A stretch of 64,000 nucleotides of DNA from Oxytricha trifallax (Eukaryota > Ciliophora > Spirotrichea > Sporadotrichida > Oxytrichidae): NCBI GenBank assembly GCA_000711775.1, contig ARYC01017212.1, forward strand, positions 1-64,000, given 5' to 3'. This document shows, in pieces, positions 1 through 11,377 of the stretch; the stretch's first letter is position 1, and each line of letters starts with the position of its first letter. The translations under genes and the position numbers were made by a program. Below the pieces are notes generated by a model, which did no database searches, was not told where the DNA came from, and was given only the letters and a program-made list of their open reading frames with translations.

Positions 1-1
1 T

Positions 2-1066
2 ACAACTTGTATGAAGTCTTATACTCACTCTGCAAAAGTTAAGAAGCACATGCAAAATCATCACCTCAGTGAGTTCTTGATTTAAGATAAAGAGACATAA
101 AAACTTGTGCCAGCTAAAAGAAAATCTAATACTATCGAGTCTTAAAGAGAGTTACAGGAGAAGCTCAAGAGACAGAAAAGATAAAAATCGATGATCTAAC
201 CTGCAGGCAATACAATTCTAGCCTGCTTTCAAGCAAAAGCTATGAGCATTCCTGCATTGAATGCAATTAATCTAAGTAGTTGTATTGAGAATTACTCGCA
301 TATAGTGTTCCTAACAAAGCAAAGCTTATAGTGGTTGATGAGTATGATACAAGGTGTACCCTTTCAGCTATCTCCTTAAGAACGAGCAATACTAGAATGA
401 GTTTGCTAACGAATATATGATTCTTAGAGAGGCCTAGAGAAAAGATTGCAATAACTTGCTTAAACTAGATGGTGTTATTTTAAGCTATGGTTTTATCGCA
501 CTAAGACTTAAGTAATATGAAATGACTTTGAGAGATTATTTATATCATAACAGATACCCAGATGATTTGAATGATATACTATCAGATATGATAAAGGGTG
601 TCAAGGAGTTGTATGAACTTGGATATGTTCATAGAGATTTGTAACCTGAAAATGTAATGCTGAATCTCTGTCCTTTAGAAGTCGTAGTTATTGATTTCAA
701 TAGAGCCTTGAGATAAAAGATAGTAACTTTAGCAAAGGTTCTTGGCACTCCTGGCTACTTCCCAATAAGAGAGAAGTGGACGAATGGATCAGTTTAGTGG
801 ATGTATGGGCAGTAGCTGCTATAATTTTAGAGAGTGACATGGAATGCATGTCTTACTATGGTACCAAATAAGAGAAATAATCAATAAGTTTAGCCATTAA
901 GCATATAAAGCAGGACGATATCTGCAAAGAAATCAAACAGATTGTAGACATGATAATTGTAAGAGCACCATCATATCCAAGATAATCCTTAGACGATTTA
1001 CTTGAACCACTATAGAGAGCAAGATTCAAGAGATACAATAAAGACAAGCAGATAAAATTTGTTTGA
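2..1066 (+). pseudogene. TBE-type zinc-finger plus protein-kinase gene (57-kDa ORF class), broken
   Basis: Read with TAA/TAG as Gln. The window opens inside the gene. A C2H2-finger-like stretch (C, then AKVKKHMQNHH) lies at about 8-70, and a basic linker follows. The kinase domain covers about 350-1066. The catalytic loop reads HRDLQPENVML (630-662), the metal-binding motif is DFN rather than DFG (VVIDFNRA, about 690-710), and an activation-segment GTPGYFP lies at about 750. TBE transposons of Oxytricha are known to carry a 57-kDa protein with zinc-finger and kinase domains, and the gene lies just inside a TBE-like end, which supports the call. The frame changes about three times (around 320-350 and 775-785), so this copy is not functional as read. 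It ends at TGA 1064-1066. What the kinase does in the element is not known from the sequence. Confidence 0.8.
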
Positions 1067-1127
1067 GTTAAATCGCCTAATAATCATTAAATATACTTAA
1101 AATTCACATAAAACCTGCATTTTCTCT

Positions 1128-1205
1128 ACTAACCCCAATAAGACCCCAACTATACCCTACAAATCAAAGCACTTATAAACCTCACTAAGGGGTTTTGGGG
1201 TTTTG
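1128..1205 (+). mobile_element. Right terminal inverted repeat of a TBE-like transposon with telomeric G4T4 repeats
   Basis: The sequence GGGGTTTTGGGGTTTTG occupies 1189-1205 and is followed by AAT. TBE elements of Oxytricha are known to end in about 17 bp of telomeric repeat inside a roughly 78-bp inverted repeat, and to duplicate a 3-bp target of the form ANT. The end and the adjoining AAT fit that pattern. Everything from base 1 to 1205 is therefore the right part of an element whose left part lies outside the window. The 1128 start is taken from the family's usual repeat length and is not proven here. Confidence 0.82.
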
Positions 1206-1800
1206 AATCTTGATTAATTATTCAAACTTACTCTCAAATAGCTTAATTCGCTTTAAATCGATAAGGAAATTTAAAACAAAGACCAGTTAATTCAAAGATA
1301 GCAAACTTAATTTTTTCGCTAAATTATTCATGGATTATTTCAGTTTTTCAACATGCTTTGACAAAATCCCTAAAATACCTAAGTTTATAAAGTATTTGAT
1401 AAACGTTTTGGATTGATAAAATAATAGTAAACAAAAACTTAAAATCGAAAATAATTAAAAGCCATATCTAATTTTTTAACAACTTTATTGAAACCCTGAA
1501 ACCCCTTTTCAAGTGTCCCTGGGGACTCCCTAGGGACAGTTTAAAATAATCTGGGTCTATAGAGATACTGATTCTTAAAACTTAATTAAAACTAATCTAA
1601 TTTTCACTATAATTGTTTTTATAACATTTATATTTTTATAATTTAAGCTTTAATTTTATAATATAATAAGTGATTTTCGTAATTCCCTATGAGTTTAATT
1701 ACTCATGATAAAACTTAAAGCAATTTATTTTTCTTAAAAGTTTCATAGATCACACAAAGCTTAGATTATTTATAATTAGTAAAAAAATTAAATTAAACTA
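1206..1800. other. AT-rich DNA after the TBE end; short hairpin at about 1518-1542
   Basis: No coding frame is recognised. The only structure is a small GC-rich inverted repeat, TGTCCCT...AGGGACA, at about 1518-1542. It could form a 7-bp stem. Confidence 0.5.
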
Positions 1801-1809
1801 TAGATTATT

Positions 1810-2900
1810 TAAACTATATTTCCGTCTAGAAGATTTCTCAACTTCCAAAATTCAATTTGATTTCCAACTGAAATAATTCCTCTTGTGATGTTATGGGTTC
1901 TGGCAAACAGTTCAAGTATCTTAGCTCCAGGGGCCATTTTTTTAATTATATGATAAAGTTGGTGTGGTTTCCTTGAAGCTTTTCTTCTCTTTGCTTTAAT
2001 GATATTGGGATAAGTATGAAGAACATTGCCATAATAGTATTGACTTTTTTTTACCTATTAAACAAATCTCAAACTCGTGGTTCAAATAATAACCAGGTCC
2101 ACCAATAAAGTTTCCATTGTCCTCAACTTTTTCCCACACAATCATATCCATGTAAGAGTACTTATGTTTCTTAAAAATTCCAATCAAAATTCCAGTTTTT
2201 TATTGGTTACCCAAAAAAATAGAAACCCTTTTTACTGCACTTTTCCTATCTCAAGTGACATTAGTTTATTATCATAAACTACTTTATAGGTAAAATCAAT
2301 CAGAAATTACAATATCTGCATATTTTCCACATAATTCTACATTTAGATAGTCCATATGGTTCTTGTTGAAGATGTCTAAATTATAAGCAGCATAATTTGA
2401 ATTTATTTTGGTATATTCATATAGGACTTATTATTATATTTTATATTAAATATAAGTTACTTTAAATTTAAAACTTAAGTTTTTTGAATTTCTTGCAAGT
2501 TAAATCTTCTTGAGTTTACTTGATCATTCAATTCCGACTCGACGTACTATATTTCTCCGAGATTCAACTTATATCGTAAATGAATGAGTGCAATCCTTAA
2601 GACCGCTTCTTGAAATTGGATTGTTGTCAGGCATCCTAGCTATGCGCTTTCTAATTCGGTCTATAGAAGCTATGACCTTGGATCGAACTTTAAGCTATCG
2701 TATGCTTCTTAGAAGAAATAATGCTATAAGCTACTCTCAAATTAAACAACAGTATCCTCAGTCCAATTCTCTAGGATAACCTCATTTTCTAAAATCGTAA
2801 AATTTGTGAGGAGCTAAGTCTAGCTTCCTTAAGATAGTTTAATGTAACTTTTATAAAAAATTTGAAGACTTACTTCATCAAGTTCGTCCCCAGAAGAACT
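1810..2900 (-). pseudogene. MT-A70 family adenine methyltransferase remnant (copy 1)
   Basis: MT-A70 proteins (METTL3/METTL14 and the ciliate MTA1 group) methylate adenine N6 in RNA or DNA. On the minus strand with the ciliate code the C-terminal half shows KYADIVISD at the position of the usual DPPW box. It then shows FFWVTNKKLE, GGPGYYLNHEFEICLIG and the family ending APGAKILELFARTHN...ISVGNQIE. Upstream, about 2470-2850, an open frame of about 115 codons (ENWTEDTVVQFESSLQHYFF and onward) probably belongs to the N-terminal part. The DPPW box is not intact: the frame runs into TGA after ISD. At least one other frame change lies near 2190. The same family recurs at 23.5-25.2 kb in the same orientation. 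Confidence 0.72.
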
Positions 2901-3072
2901 TAAGTCTTGAGATAAATTATTTAGTTTAAAATAATCAGTCAGCGTTGATTGCGATTATTTATTGCCTGTATGTGTTTTCAGAAGAAAGATTTTATTTCTG
3001 CAACAAAGAGGATTCCTTTATAGTGTTTTCCTATTGAGCTAGAATAGTTAATAGTAACCCTATTTAATGAGT

Positions 3073-3226
3073 GAAAATTGTGATAAAAATCGAGCTAAAA
3101 ATGATTGATCAACAATTAATTGACTAGTATTTATTATTAATTTATTTAATTGAATAAATTAATATTAAATACTAGTCAATAAATTGTTGATTAATCATTT
3201 TTAATTCGATTTTTATCACAATTTTC
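3073..3226. repeat. 154-bp palindrome (foldback/MITE-like)
   Basis: The left half begins GAAAATTGTGATAAAAATCG and the right half ends with its reverse complement, with few mismatches and almost no spacer. The centre is near 3150. It lies between the MT-A70 remnant and the small gene. No flanking target duplication is clear. It may be a short nonautonomous element. Confidence 0.8.
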
Positions 3227-3339
3227 GCTAAATATTATAATTAATTTAAAAATTTAAAGTCTATTAAAACTTCACTGATAAGAAGGTAAATCAAATATAT
3301 CTGTTTTAATAATATGCGCAGATGCAGGGATAGTTGTCA

Positions 3340-4158
3340 TGAGTGAATGTTCATTAAGTGCAAGAGTAGATTGGGAGCAAGAAAGAGCTACATGACTTCT
3401 GAGCACAGGAGTACGGAGCCTACTTGTCAAAATTAGGATGTTGCAATGTTTATTTCCTCAAAAGCATTCTCAACGGTGAAAAAGAGGTTGATTTATGAAA
3501 TTAATATAACTTTAGTACTTAAAACGAAGTGATGTAATTTTAGCCGCTGTTCCCTGAATAGAGGGCCTCATTGCTGATGACTTCCTAGGGTATGCTCAAC
3601 AAAAGCCCTAGCTTCTGAAATTCCTCCAAATCAGTGCGATTGGTTGCACTTAGACAAGAAGTGGATATGTGACATCATTATGTCATTAGATAATGATGGC
3701 ATCAACTCAATGATATATGAGGCAAAGTAAAAAAGAAGGGAGAGACTTAATTAAACATAGAACTTAATAACTTAATTGCCCATATGAGGCCAGAGTTTGC
3801 TCAAGCATTGAGTGAATCATTAAATTATCGTGGTAATAATTCAATTATTTTATACTCAAATAGTGTAAAAAGGGAAAATCTGCTCATTTGATAAAACAAA
3901 GCTCTTAGAGATAACGCAGAATGAAAGAGGTTGAAGTAGTTAAAGGCGAGGAGATCGCGAGGAGATCGCGATGAGAGGCAGCAAACAAAAGTATTTGCAG
4001 GAAAAAAAAGAATGAGGGATGAATTTAACGATATCAAAGCACACATGGATGAACTAGTAGGCTATAAGTAATTCATTCACTATCTTCATGAAAATGAAGT
4101 AATTAATGGAGGAGGAAGGATTTATGAAAAATAAGAGGAAGTCTTTAATTTAAAATGA
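3340..4158 (+). pseudogene. Small unknown gene (copy 1) of the repeated cassette
   Basis: I do not recognise the family. Recognisable blocks in order are KELHDF, a TGA, then EYGAYLSKLGCCNVYFLK and SILNGEKEV (about 3380-3485). Next come KKWICDIIMSLDNDGINSMI and YEAKQKRRE...NQTQNLI (about 3655-3770), EFAQAL, and a basic helical tail GSKQKYLQEKKRMRDEFNDI ending at TGA 4156-4158. The same blocks occur at 28.86-29.40 kb, where the first TGA position is TTG (Leu). That shows the reading frame is real and this copy has decayed. A possible small intron with a TTTAG end follows GEKEV in both copies. The tail looks like a coiled coil. The gene is convergent with the SecA-like gene, as in copy 2. Confidence 0.55.
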
Positions 4159-4179
4159 AAAAGAATAATATAATTAAGT

Positions 4180-4426
4180 ATTAGGATTAACTTAAGTAAA
4201 AATTTTATCTAAGAACAGCTTTTATTATTCATCCATTATCCTTCATAGATGTCACCATCATTCCAATAATATGTGCCTTTACCTTTTCTATCTGTAGCTT
4301 ATCGAAAACCCAGTTTAAGTCATTCACCATTCTTACCAGGTACGACCACTAAAAAAAATAAAAATTAGATATGTTTTTTGTAACTTACATTTATTGGGAG
4401 TGGTATGGCATCTTCTGATCAGACAT
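4180..4426 (-). pseudogene. MORN-repeat protein gene with a 40-bp intron (copy 1)
   Basis: The start ATG is at 4426 and reads MSDQKMPYHSQQ. A GT-AG intron of 40 bp (GTAAGTT...TTTTAG) occupies 4349-4388 on the minus strand. Downstream is a MORN motif, KGKGTYYWNDGDIYEGQW, at about 4205-4265. A gene at 52.1 kb has a related start (MSEQKMPCHS) and a 40-bp intron at the same codon position, so the gene model is supported by comparison. The frame that leaves exon 1 meets a TGA before the MORN motif, and the motif lies in a different frame, so this copy is broken. MORN repeats are usually membrane- or structure-associated modules; the role here is unknown. Confidence 0.6.
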
Positions 4427-4503
4427 TTTTATAATATCTAATATTCTTAATCAAATTCTTATAATCATCTATTTTTCGTATAATTTATCATAATTCTGTC
4501 TAT

Positions 4504-7500
4504 TCAATTAAATCTGGACATGAATTGAGATTAAGATTGCGTGTTTAAATATTATTTAACTTAAGAATTTAAAATTAATTCATTTAGTTTACGCTTAGCA
4601 TTTTAATTGCTAATTTCGTTTCTTGTCATCCCATCAGTCTGAGCTGCTGCTCCTTGATTCATGAATCTTTTGAAGTTTAACTTCCTCAGAGTAGTTGCCG
4701 TAATTCGTTTTCCAGTTATTCTCCGATATTTTGACACGAAAGAGTCAGCTGACTTATTCTCATCCGCTTTTAAGTTTAATTTAGATTTTGTAAGTTTTGC
4801 TTTCTTTGAGGTTTACTTCTTCTAAGCTTACCTAGTCGGTTATTCGAGTAAAGATCCCGTTTTCGAGTCTATTTTATCCAAATCTTGTGCTCAGTCTTGA
4901 TCTTTCTTCTATTTTATTCCACGGATAAATCAAGCATCTCGATAGAGCTATCCAAAGAATCAAAGGAGCTCAAGTTATTTCTTTCCACTTGACCTTTCTG
5001 CTTTTGAATATAAATCTAATCTTACTCATAATTGTGCTGCTCTTTTCTATCGGAATTGTGTTATTCTGACATATTTCCTTCTGAAAGATTTTCCTTCTAA
5101 TTTTCCAACTCTGTCATTAATTAATTCTACTTCAGATTCGTTTTATTTGCTCTATAATATGGATCTGTCACTCTTGGAAAAGTTAATTTTATTCAAATCT
5201 AAGATCTCATCTAATCTACCCACGGCTTTATTTTAATGAAGTTCCTAATTAAGATCTTCAACATTCTTGCACCATAAATGATATCATAGAGCAGTCTTAA
5301 GAGCAGCAGTTTTTATATGATTTTGATTTTCAATAAATTATTGTGCAACGATATAACCTGCTCCGCGGTTTCTTTTGAACCTTGCTTGTAAATTACTTAT
5401 TTTTAAGTTCCTTTTCTATGAAGACGACCTACTCTACCCAGAATTTATTCAGTCGATCTCAGGGAGAATATGTTGGAAACTATAAAAAATAATCCCCCAA
5501 TAAATTCTATCTCATAAGTCGTCTTAAGTACCTCTGCCTTGTTGTTCATTCAGTAGAAACACTCCGAACTAACCTTTATTGTTCTTGCTAACAAATTGAT
5601 GATCGAATTAGGCCTCTACTTTTGTGCCTTTAACATTTTTCATAGGAAAGAATGGAATTTAAGCAAACTTTTGAAATTGACCCTCAATCATAGAGTATGA
5701 TTGCTACGCTACTATAATTACTGGTGTAAGCTTGTAATAATGGGCGGAGATTTCGAAAACCCTCTTACAATAGTCTTGTTAGCTTGATGTGATGAGTACC
5801 TGATAAAGCTTCACTCTATTATCACCAACAATTAAGCTTAGCTTTGGAAACACAATTTCCTCAGTAGCAAATGATATTTTCAGACAGTTCAGCTCTTTTA
5901 TTGTGAGTTATGATCCAGTGAAACCTGTAACACTTTCAGCAGTGCGATAATTATTTTGTTAATTTTCTACCTATTTAAAATTTCCTTCAAACAAAATCCA
6001 ATCGTACTCGTCTATGATAACGATTGCCTTCCTCCAAATCTCTAGAAACTCTGGTAGATCCATTACACTCTCGACATACTTTTGACTTAAGTAGTAGACC
6101 CCAATTTTGTTCTCATATTAATTGACGTTTACATTCAAGCCTAAACTAGTTATTACGCTTTCAAACTTTTTCTCGTCTCTCATAACTGAATGCTCATTTT
6201 TCACAATTACAAAGACAATTTTTTAAAGAAGTTTTGATTTGAGAGCTGCTCAAGTTGAACAGAGTAAAGTCTTCCCGTTTCCAATGCCAATGTTTATAAA
6301 TGAGTACTAGGCATCCTCCCTTAACAAGTAATCTATAGCGTGAGGAATTTCAATCCCAAAATTTGCTAGAGTCTAAGCGTTTGCCGTGAATCAGAAAAAG
6401 CCTTTTAATATTCACTTTTTGCAAATTAACTCACGGATAAAAATAAAAGATTCAACTTTCTATAATGACTTAGCAACTTCTTTTACTCGTTTTCCTTAAA
6501 GTCGCATGTTATATTAGGAATATTTATAAGCTAATTTAACTTTGTGAAGTCAGCTATTAAGCAATCTTAGATCACATCTCTTCTGTTTCTTACTCTTTTT
6601 TTCAAATTAGATGAATGAAAGATTCTTCCCTAGATCGATTCTTCCCTAGATCTGATATAGCATCTAATTTTGAGACACATAATGGATTTCTCTATTTTAG
6701 CTCGAATGAAATCTATTAGAGATAATGTATGAAATCATCCTGATCAATGAAGTCCCATTTCTAAACAAAAATTTCTGTCATTGTTTAAATGAAATCGTCA
6801 AGTTTTTTTTGTAAGAGGATGGCCTTGACAAGTCACAAATTTGGATAAAGTCACCAACCACATTGATAGGCACATCTCTTATTAATCTGAGGCATTAATC
6901 CTCTTTTAGAACTTAAATGAAAGCCTTATTTAGACTTAACAGTGTGTTGGGTAGGAGTTTGACAGCTTGGGAGTCTATTTTGAATTATTAGAACGTTCCA
7001 ATAATTAGAGGGATGATTCCAATATTAGTCTTGGCAAGCTTTTAAAGTTTATTTTACAGCTTTAACAAATAATCAGGCTCATTAATGACTATGTAATTCG
7101 CTAGACCAAGCGCTTATTCTATATTTGGTCATTAAGCTAACAATGCTAAAGCGCTTCTCAATAAAGAGTCATCAACCTCAATGATTTCGTATCTGTAGTA
7201 AAGTAGTTATGAAACAAAGAGCCTTGTCTTTATCTGCAAACTTGCCTGAGCTCTCAGATTTAATTCAAAAATTATTCTGAACATATCCTTGCAGAGATTT
7301 TCAGAACAAGCAGTTCTTAGATTTTGAAAAAATTCCAAGAGACTCTGACTATTTCGATTAAAGATTTTCCAAGAAAAGTCTTGCCTTTCGTTCGGTTTTA
7401 AGATCATATACTCTCGTATATAGATCGACGTAATTTCAGATTTAATTTTAGCAACATAGTTTACTTAAAAATTATGAGCTTCTATCTAGGCTTCGTTGGC

Positions 7501-8265
7501 ATCTACATTCTTTAGATTGTACAAATGATCGCTATCTACTTAAGACTTAGGTGGCAAATTTTCCCCTACATCATTGAGAAAGCAAATTTAAATATTTCTT
7601 ACAGATATTGCCTGACTCTTAGTAGTCTTATTTAATATTAATTTTTTTTACAAATCTGGATATATCTTTACTTTCAATAAGAGGCTTAAATTCATCCATT
7701 GCCATAATCTGGTTAATATCAAAATTGTGATGAGGCAAGTAAGCTTTGCTTTATCAACAAGGTCAGGTTATTATGCTCATTAATATTTTGATCTTCTACC
7801 TCTATTGCTAGCTGTTGTCAATGTGTCTTGTTGTACTTCTTTGGCAGCTTTCATACTCTCTTACTGCTGAAGAGGATGTGATTTTAAGGAGCCTATATTA
7901 GATGAGAAAGTACTCTGTTAAAATGAATTTGCTATATCAATCTATAGGTTGCTGTCTTCAAATAGTTCAGGTTGATTAGTAGAGTTTTCTAATTTTTGCA
8001 TATAAAAGGCGGGTAAATAAGATTTTGATTTATTTAAATTTAAATTATTATTATATGAAATGTAGTTCTTAATTCTATCTTAATTAAAATTTCCTTGTCT
8101 TAATTGTAAAATAGCCCTTCTATTGGATGTATATTCCCTTGACCTCCTTCCTCTTTGATCGTTAGCATGCAGAAGATTCGCACTCGCTAGAGACATGTAA
8201 TGGTAGCTGAAATTTGGGAAGCTAAAAGTATTCTGTAAAATAACTGAGATTATTTCTTCATTTCA
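4504..8265 (-). pseudogene. SecA-like DEAD-type ATPase gene (copy 1), large, broken
   Basis: The gene is read on the minus strand with the ciliate code and should encode about 1,200 residues. The N-terminal part is low-complexity and Q/N-rich (8200-7800), followed by DINQIMAMDEFKPLIESKD (about 7700). The ATPase core shows Walker A INIGIGNGKTLL (6266-6300) and the Walker B-like IVIIDEYDWILFE (about 6005-6045). It continues with TGFTGSQL (about 5905-5930), FGVFLLNEQQGRGT (about 5525-5565) and motif VI RSTEQILGRVGRL (about 5415-5460). This is the order seen in SecA-like helicases. The C-terminal tail carries KSADSFVSKYRRITGKRI and ends at TGA 4504-4506. There are several frame changes; one lies right after GRGT when compared with copy 2. 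The family looks eukaryotic-nuclear here and is not evidence for a bacterial secretion system. Confidence 0.7.
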
Positions 8266-8463
8266 AAGTCATATTAATATGTGAATTTTTCAGAAACTTA
8301 CTTAATTAGTTTTTATTAGCTTGCAATTTTCCAAACATCTTCGCTTTATACTTACTAGCCTTTCCAATAGGTAACTTTATGAAATACATAATCACAAGAT
8401 TGTTCAAAATATTTAGTGCTTATATCAGTAATTGAATAATTTCTCTCATATTATCAGAGTTAT

Positions 8464-8724
8464 ATGAGTAATTAAGCTAACTTAATCATTATTAATGATA
8501 GAACTAGCATTATCTTATCTAAAAAAGATTATACCATAGAAAAAAATGATACAATTGATTTATTAAAATATAGTTTAGGTATAACTATCGAAGAAAGTTA
8601 AGAAGATCCACGATTTAAGACTTTTATTCCTTCCTAATTCAAACCAGATCCACTTTTGGATTTCTTTTTGTATTAAGCTCATTTAAGCAGAATTAATCAA
8701 TCTCTTAAAAATTTAAATGATTGA
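8464..8724 (+). CDS. Intact 86-residue hypothetical protein
   Basis: ATG at 8464, TGA at 8722-8724, no interruption with TAA/TAG as Gln. The protein begins MSNQANLIIINDRTSIILSK and later has DPRFKTFIPSQFKPDPLLDF. The composition is balanced and not simply AT-driven, which favours real coding. It is divergent from the SecA-like gene, whose start lies about 200 bp to the left. I recognise no family and no domain, signal peptide or membrane segment. It is one of the few unbroken frames in the window. Confidence 0.5.
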
Positions 8725-8759
8725 TAAATGATTCTACTCTTAAATAACTTATTTTCCTT

Positions 8760-9320
8760 CATTTCTTGATATGTTAGCGTCATCTTCCTCTGATAGAAGC
8801 CAAGTATTTTGCCATGATTAGGTAGCTGGGAGTTTCAACGTCAACAGTGTGGAATTTAATCAGAAAATTCTGGGTAGAATGGACATATAGTATTAATAAA
8901 AAGTTTGCTTTCAAATATTCAAGAATGCTACTCACTTGCTTATGATCCTAAATTTAACGGTTTAGCAGAATGTATGGGTGTTTTTGTTTTAATATTAAAT
9001 ATACTCTATATAAATAGCGCTTTGGTGTCATAGTCATGCTCATGATCGCAAAATGAGTGGGTTAATTTTAAATATAACAAACATTGTTTAATAATATCAT
9101 AAATATTTTTGAGGCTACCACAATTGGAATCGGCCTATCAAAAGATTCTGGTACCACATTTTATATTTTAGAGTTCACTAGATTGCTTTTCCAAAAATTC
9201 ATCGCAATTCGACTAAAAATGCAATGCCTGATGGTAAGTATCGCGGATATAGAAATTACTATCACAATTAAGGTATTCGTCACTTTCTTATTGGTGAAAT
9301 AATATAGATTATGATATGAT
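8760..9320 (+). pseudogene. Decayed coding fragments, possibly the end of a DDE-type transposase/integrase
   Basis: One frame contains CYSLAYDPKFNGLAECMG (about 8925-8980), which resembles the last catalytic block of DDE enzymes, where a Glu follows a Pro...Asn stretch. Further fragments, such as NAMPDGKYRGYRNYYHNQG near 9210-9270, lie in other frames. The family cannot be decided by eye, and it could be an unrelated protein. Confidence 0.22.
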
Positions 9321-9329
9321 CTTGGGCAA

Positions 9330-10420
9330 GAAGAGAATTAACAATTTAATGGGTGGGTGATAAAGGAAGAAAAGATAAATGTATAAATAAGAAGATCAGA
9401 GGAGGCATTAATAAGCCTAATATATAATTTTAAAAAAATAAATTGTTTACTGACAAAAATAGACTTCTACATAAATCATATAATTGGTATAATAAATCAA
9501 AGACGTTTTTTTAATTATATCTGCTACAAATAAAGAGATAAAAAAACATGGATAAGAATGAATATAATCAATAAGAATAATTAACTAACTATAAATAAAA
9601 AAAAATATGATTTTAGCTTAAGAAAAAGTGTCGAAATCAATATTAAATAATTTACTTTTATTTTTGCTTAAGAAAAACTACCGAATATGAAATTATATTA
9701 ATTTAGAATAATTATTATAAATATTTTTATTGCTTTATTAAAATTACTCTTTATTTAATCTAATTTAAAGTGGTTAATCGTGATTTATTTTATATGCTTA
9801 TGTCCAAGAATTTTTCTTTTGTAAAAGCTAAATCGAATTTCTCATATATCTAAGCCTTTTAAATAATCAGATGAATCAAGACATTAATCAGGTTGAATAT
9901 AGTCTATTGGAAAGTGTTGACAATAAATTCCAATATAAATAGTTTAAACTGATTTCTTGTATGTTTGCTTTTTTTAAATATTAAAAAATATTTTTAATTA
10001 TAAATTTAAACAATTTAAATCTATTAAAATTTTTATTTTTTAAATCATCGTCAAAGAGTTTTATATTATTATTATTTAAATTACATTTCTATAATTATAT
10101 AAAAAAGCAAAATCATTTGTATAGAGTGATTAATAAAATACTAATAAACTTCTGTAAATTTAATATTACTATAAAACTAATTATTCTAATTAATCTAGTT
10201 AAAAAAATTGGGTTTTGTAAGGAATTGAACCCTTGATAAATTTATAAAATTTTGAATGTATAGCTATTAATTGTAAGGAAAAATATTACTGTTTTACTTC
10301 AATATACTTCATTTAAATATATTTGAATAATTTGAAATATCTCTTAAATCTAAATTAATGATAAAAGCAGATTCTGCTATTCTTACAGTTGAATGACTCA
10401 GAAATTAAATGAAAAATTTT
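9330..10420. other. AT-rich DNA, nothing recognised
   Basis: Very AT-rich with homopolymer runs. No frame with convincing protein composition was found on either strand. Confidence 0.5.
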
Positions 10421-10427
10421 ATGATGA

Positions 10428-10580
10428 TTCCTTTTAAGTTTAGAAGAAAGACACACAGTATTAGAGATAATTCATATTTTACGTAAAAGAAATCAGAATT
10501 TTGATGGAAAAATAGAATATACTTATAAATGTAGCAAATGCAAAAGAACCCCCAATAATAATAATTAAACAGAGTTTTGA
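10428..10580 (+). CDS. Short open frame with a CxxC pair, uncertain
   Basis: A 50-codon frame with no start Met. It reads SLEERHTVLEIIHILRKRNQ and then YTYKCSKCKR before TGA 10578-10580. The CxxC could be half of a zinc site. The piece may be an exon or fragment of a larger decayed gene. A second frame is also open here, so the call is weak. Confidence 0.25.
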
Positions 10581-10589
10581 TATATTAAT

Positions 10590-11370
10590 ATATAGAACAA
10601 AAACCGAAAATTGATTTGATAATTTAATCTTAAGTCTAATTTATTAATGAATATAGTAATAAATTCTGATCTATATTAAGTTTAATTACTCTCACATTTT
10701 ATTTACCCCAAATGTCTTTAAATTTTTACTAATGGTGTTTTATTATACATTTCCATACTTATATATATATATATATATTTATTTATACATATTATTTTTA
10801 CAAACATATTTTGATATTTTTTCAAGCAATTATTTCTTGTAATTTTTTCGTTTTCTTTATTTTTATTTTAATCAATTTCTCTTTATTTTAGTGTAATAGG
10901 CATATTAAAACAAATAGATTTCATTACTCATTTCTTTAATAAAATTTCAACATAATCATAATATACTATATACTATTTACAAATTTTACATTTGAGTTTT
11001 TTCTTTTTTGATTCTAATATTTGACCTTTAAATTTGCTTTTAATGAATATATTATACTCCAATAAATTTTGATTTTTAATAAATTCATTATAATTTAATT
11101 TATTGGTTATAATACTTTTTTTATGGGCATTGATAATAGAAGTTTACACTCAATTTTTTATAAAAAATAAGTTATGATGAATCTTTTAAGTTTATTTGAA
11201 TTTAACATATTATTATTCTATTTATTTACTTTGAATATCACAAAATTTTTTCTTTGTAATAAGTATGATTCAATTATAATGCATTACCTCAAAAGTTCAA
11301 ATATTAATCAATAAATAACTTGATGATTGCCATGTGCTTTTTTCATTACTTTTATTAGCTAATTCTTTTG
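10590..11370. other. AT-rich DNA with a short (AT)n run
   Basis: A TATATA run lies at about 10761-10779. No coding sequence recognised. Confidence 0.5.
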
Positions 11371-11377
11371 ATAGGTA

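Noticed and set aside
1189-1205. Telomere of a gene-sized macronuclear chromosome
   Set aside because: The G4T4 repeat is only 17 bp and is followed by unrelated DNA on its outer side, and it sits at the end of a kinase-bearing element. A TBE terminus explains it better.
2588-2779. Plus-strand ORF rich in Leu/Arg
   Set aside because: It is antisense to the longer minus-strand frame that leads into the MT-A70 domain, which has a more natural composition.
8925-8990. Retroviral-type integrase end (NGLAE)
   Set aside because: Only one short block resembles it, and the rest does not support that family. Kept as a weak DDE-like fragment only.
10205-10290. tRNA-like T-arm (GGGTTCAATTCC on the minus strand)
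   Set aside because: No matching acceptor strand, D-arm or anticodon stem could be drawn, so it is probably chance.
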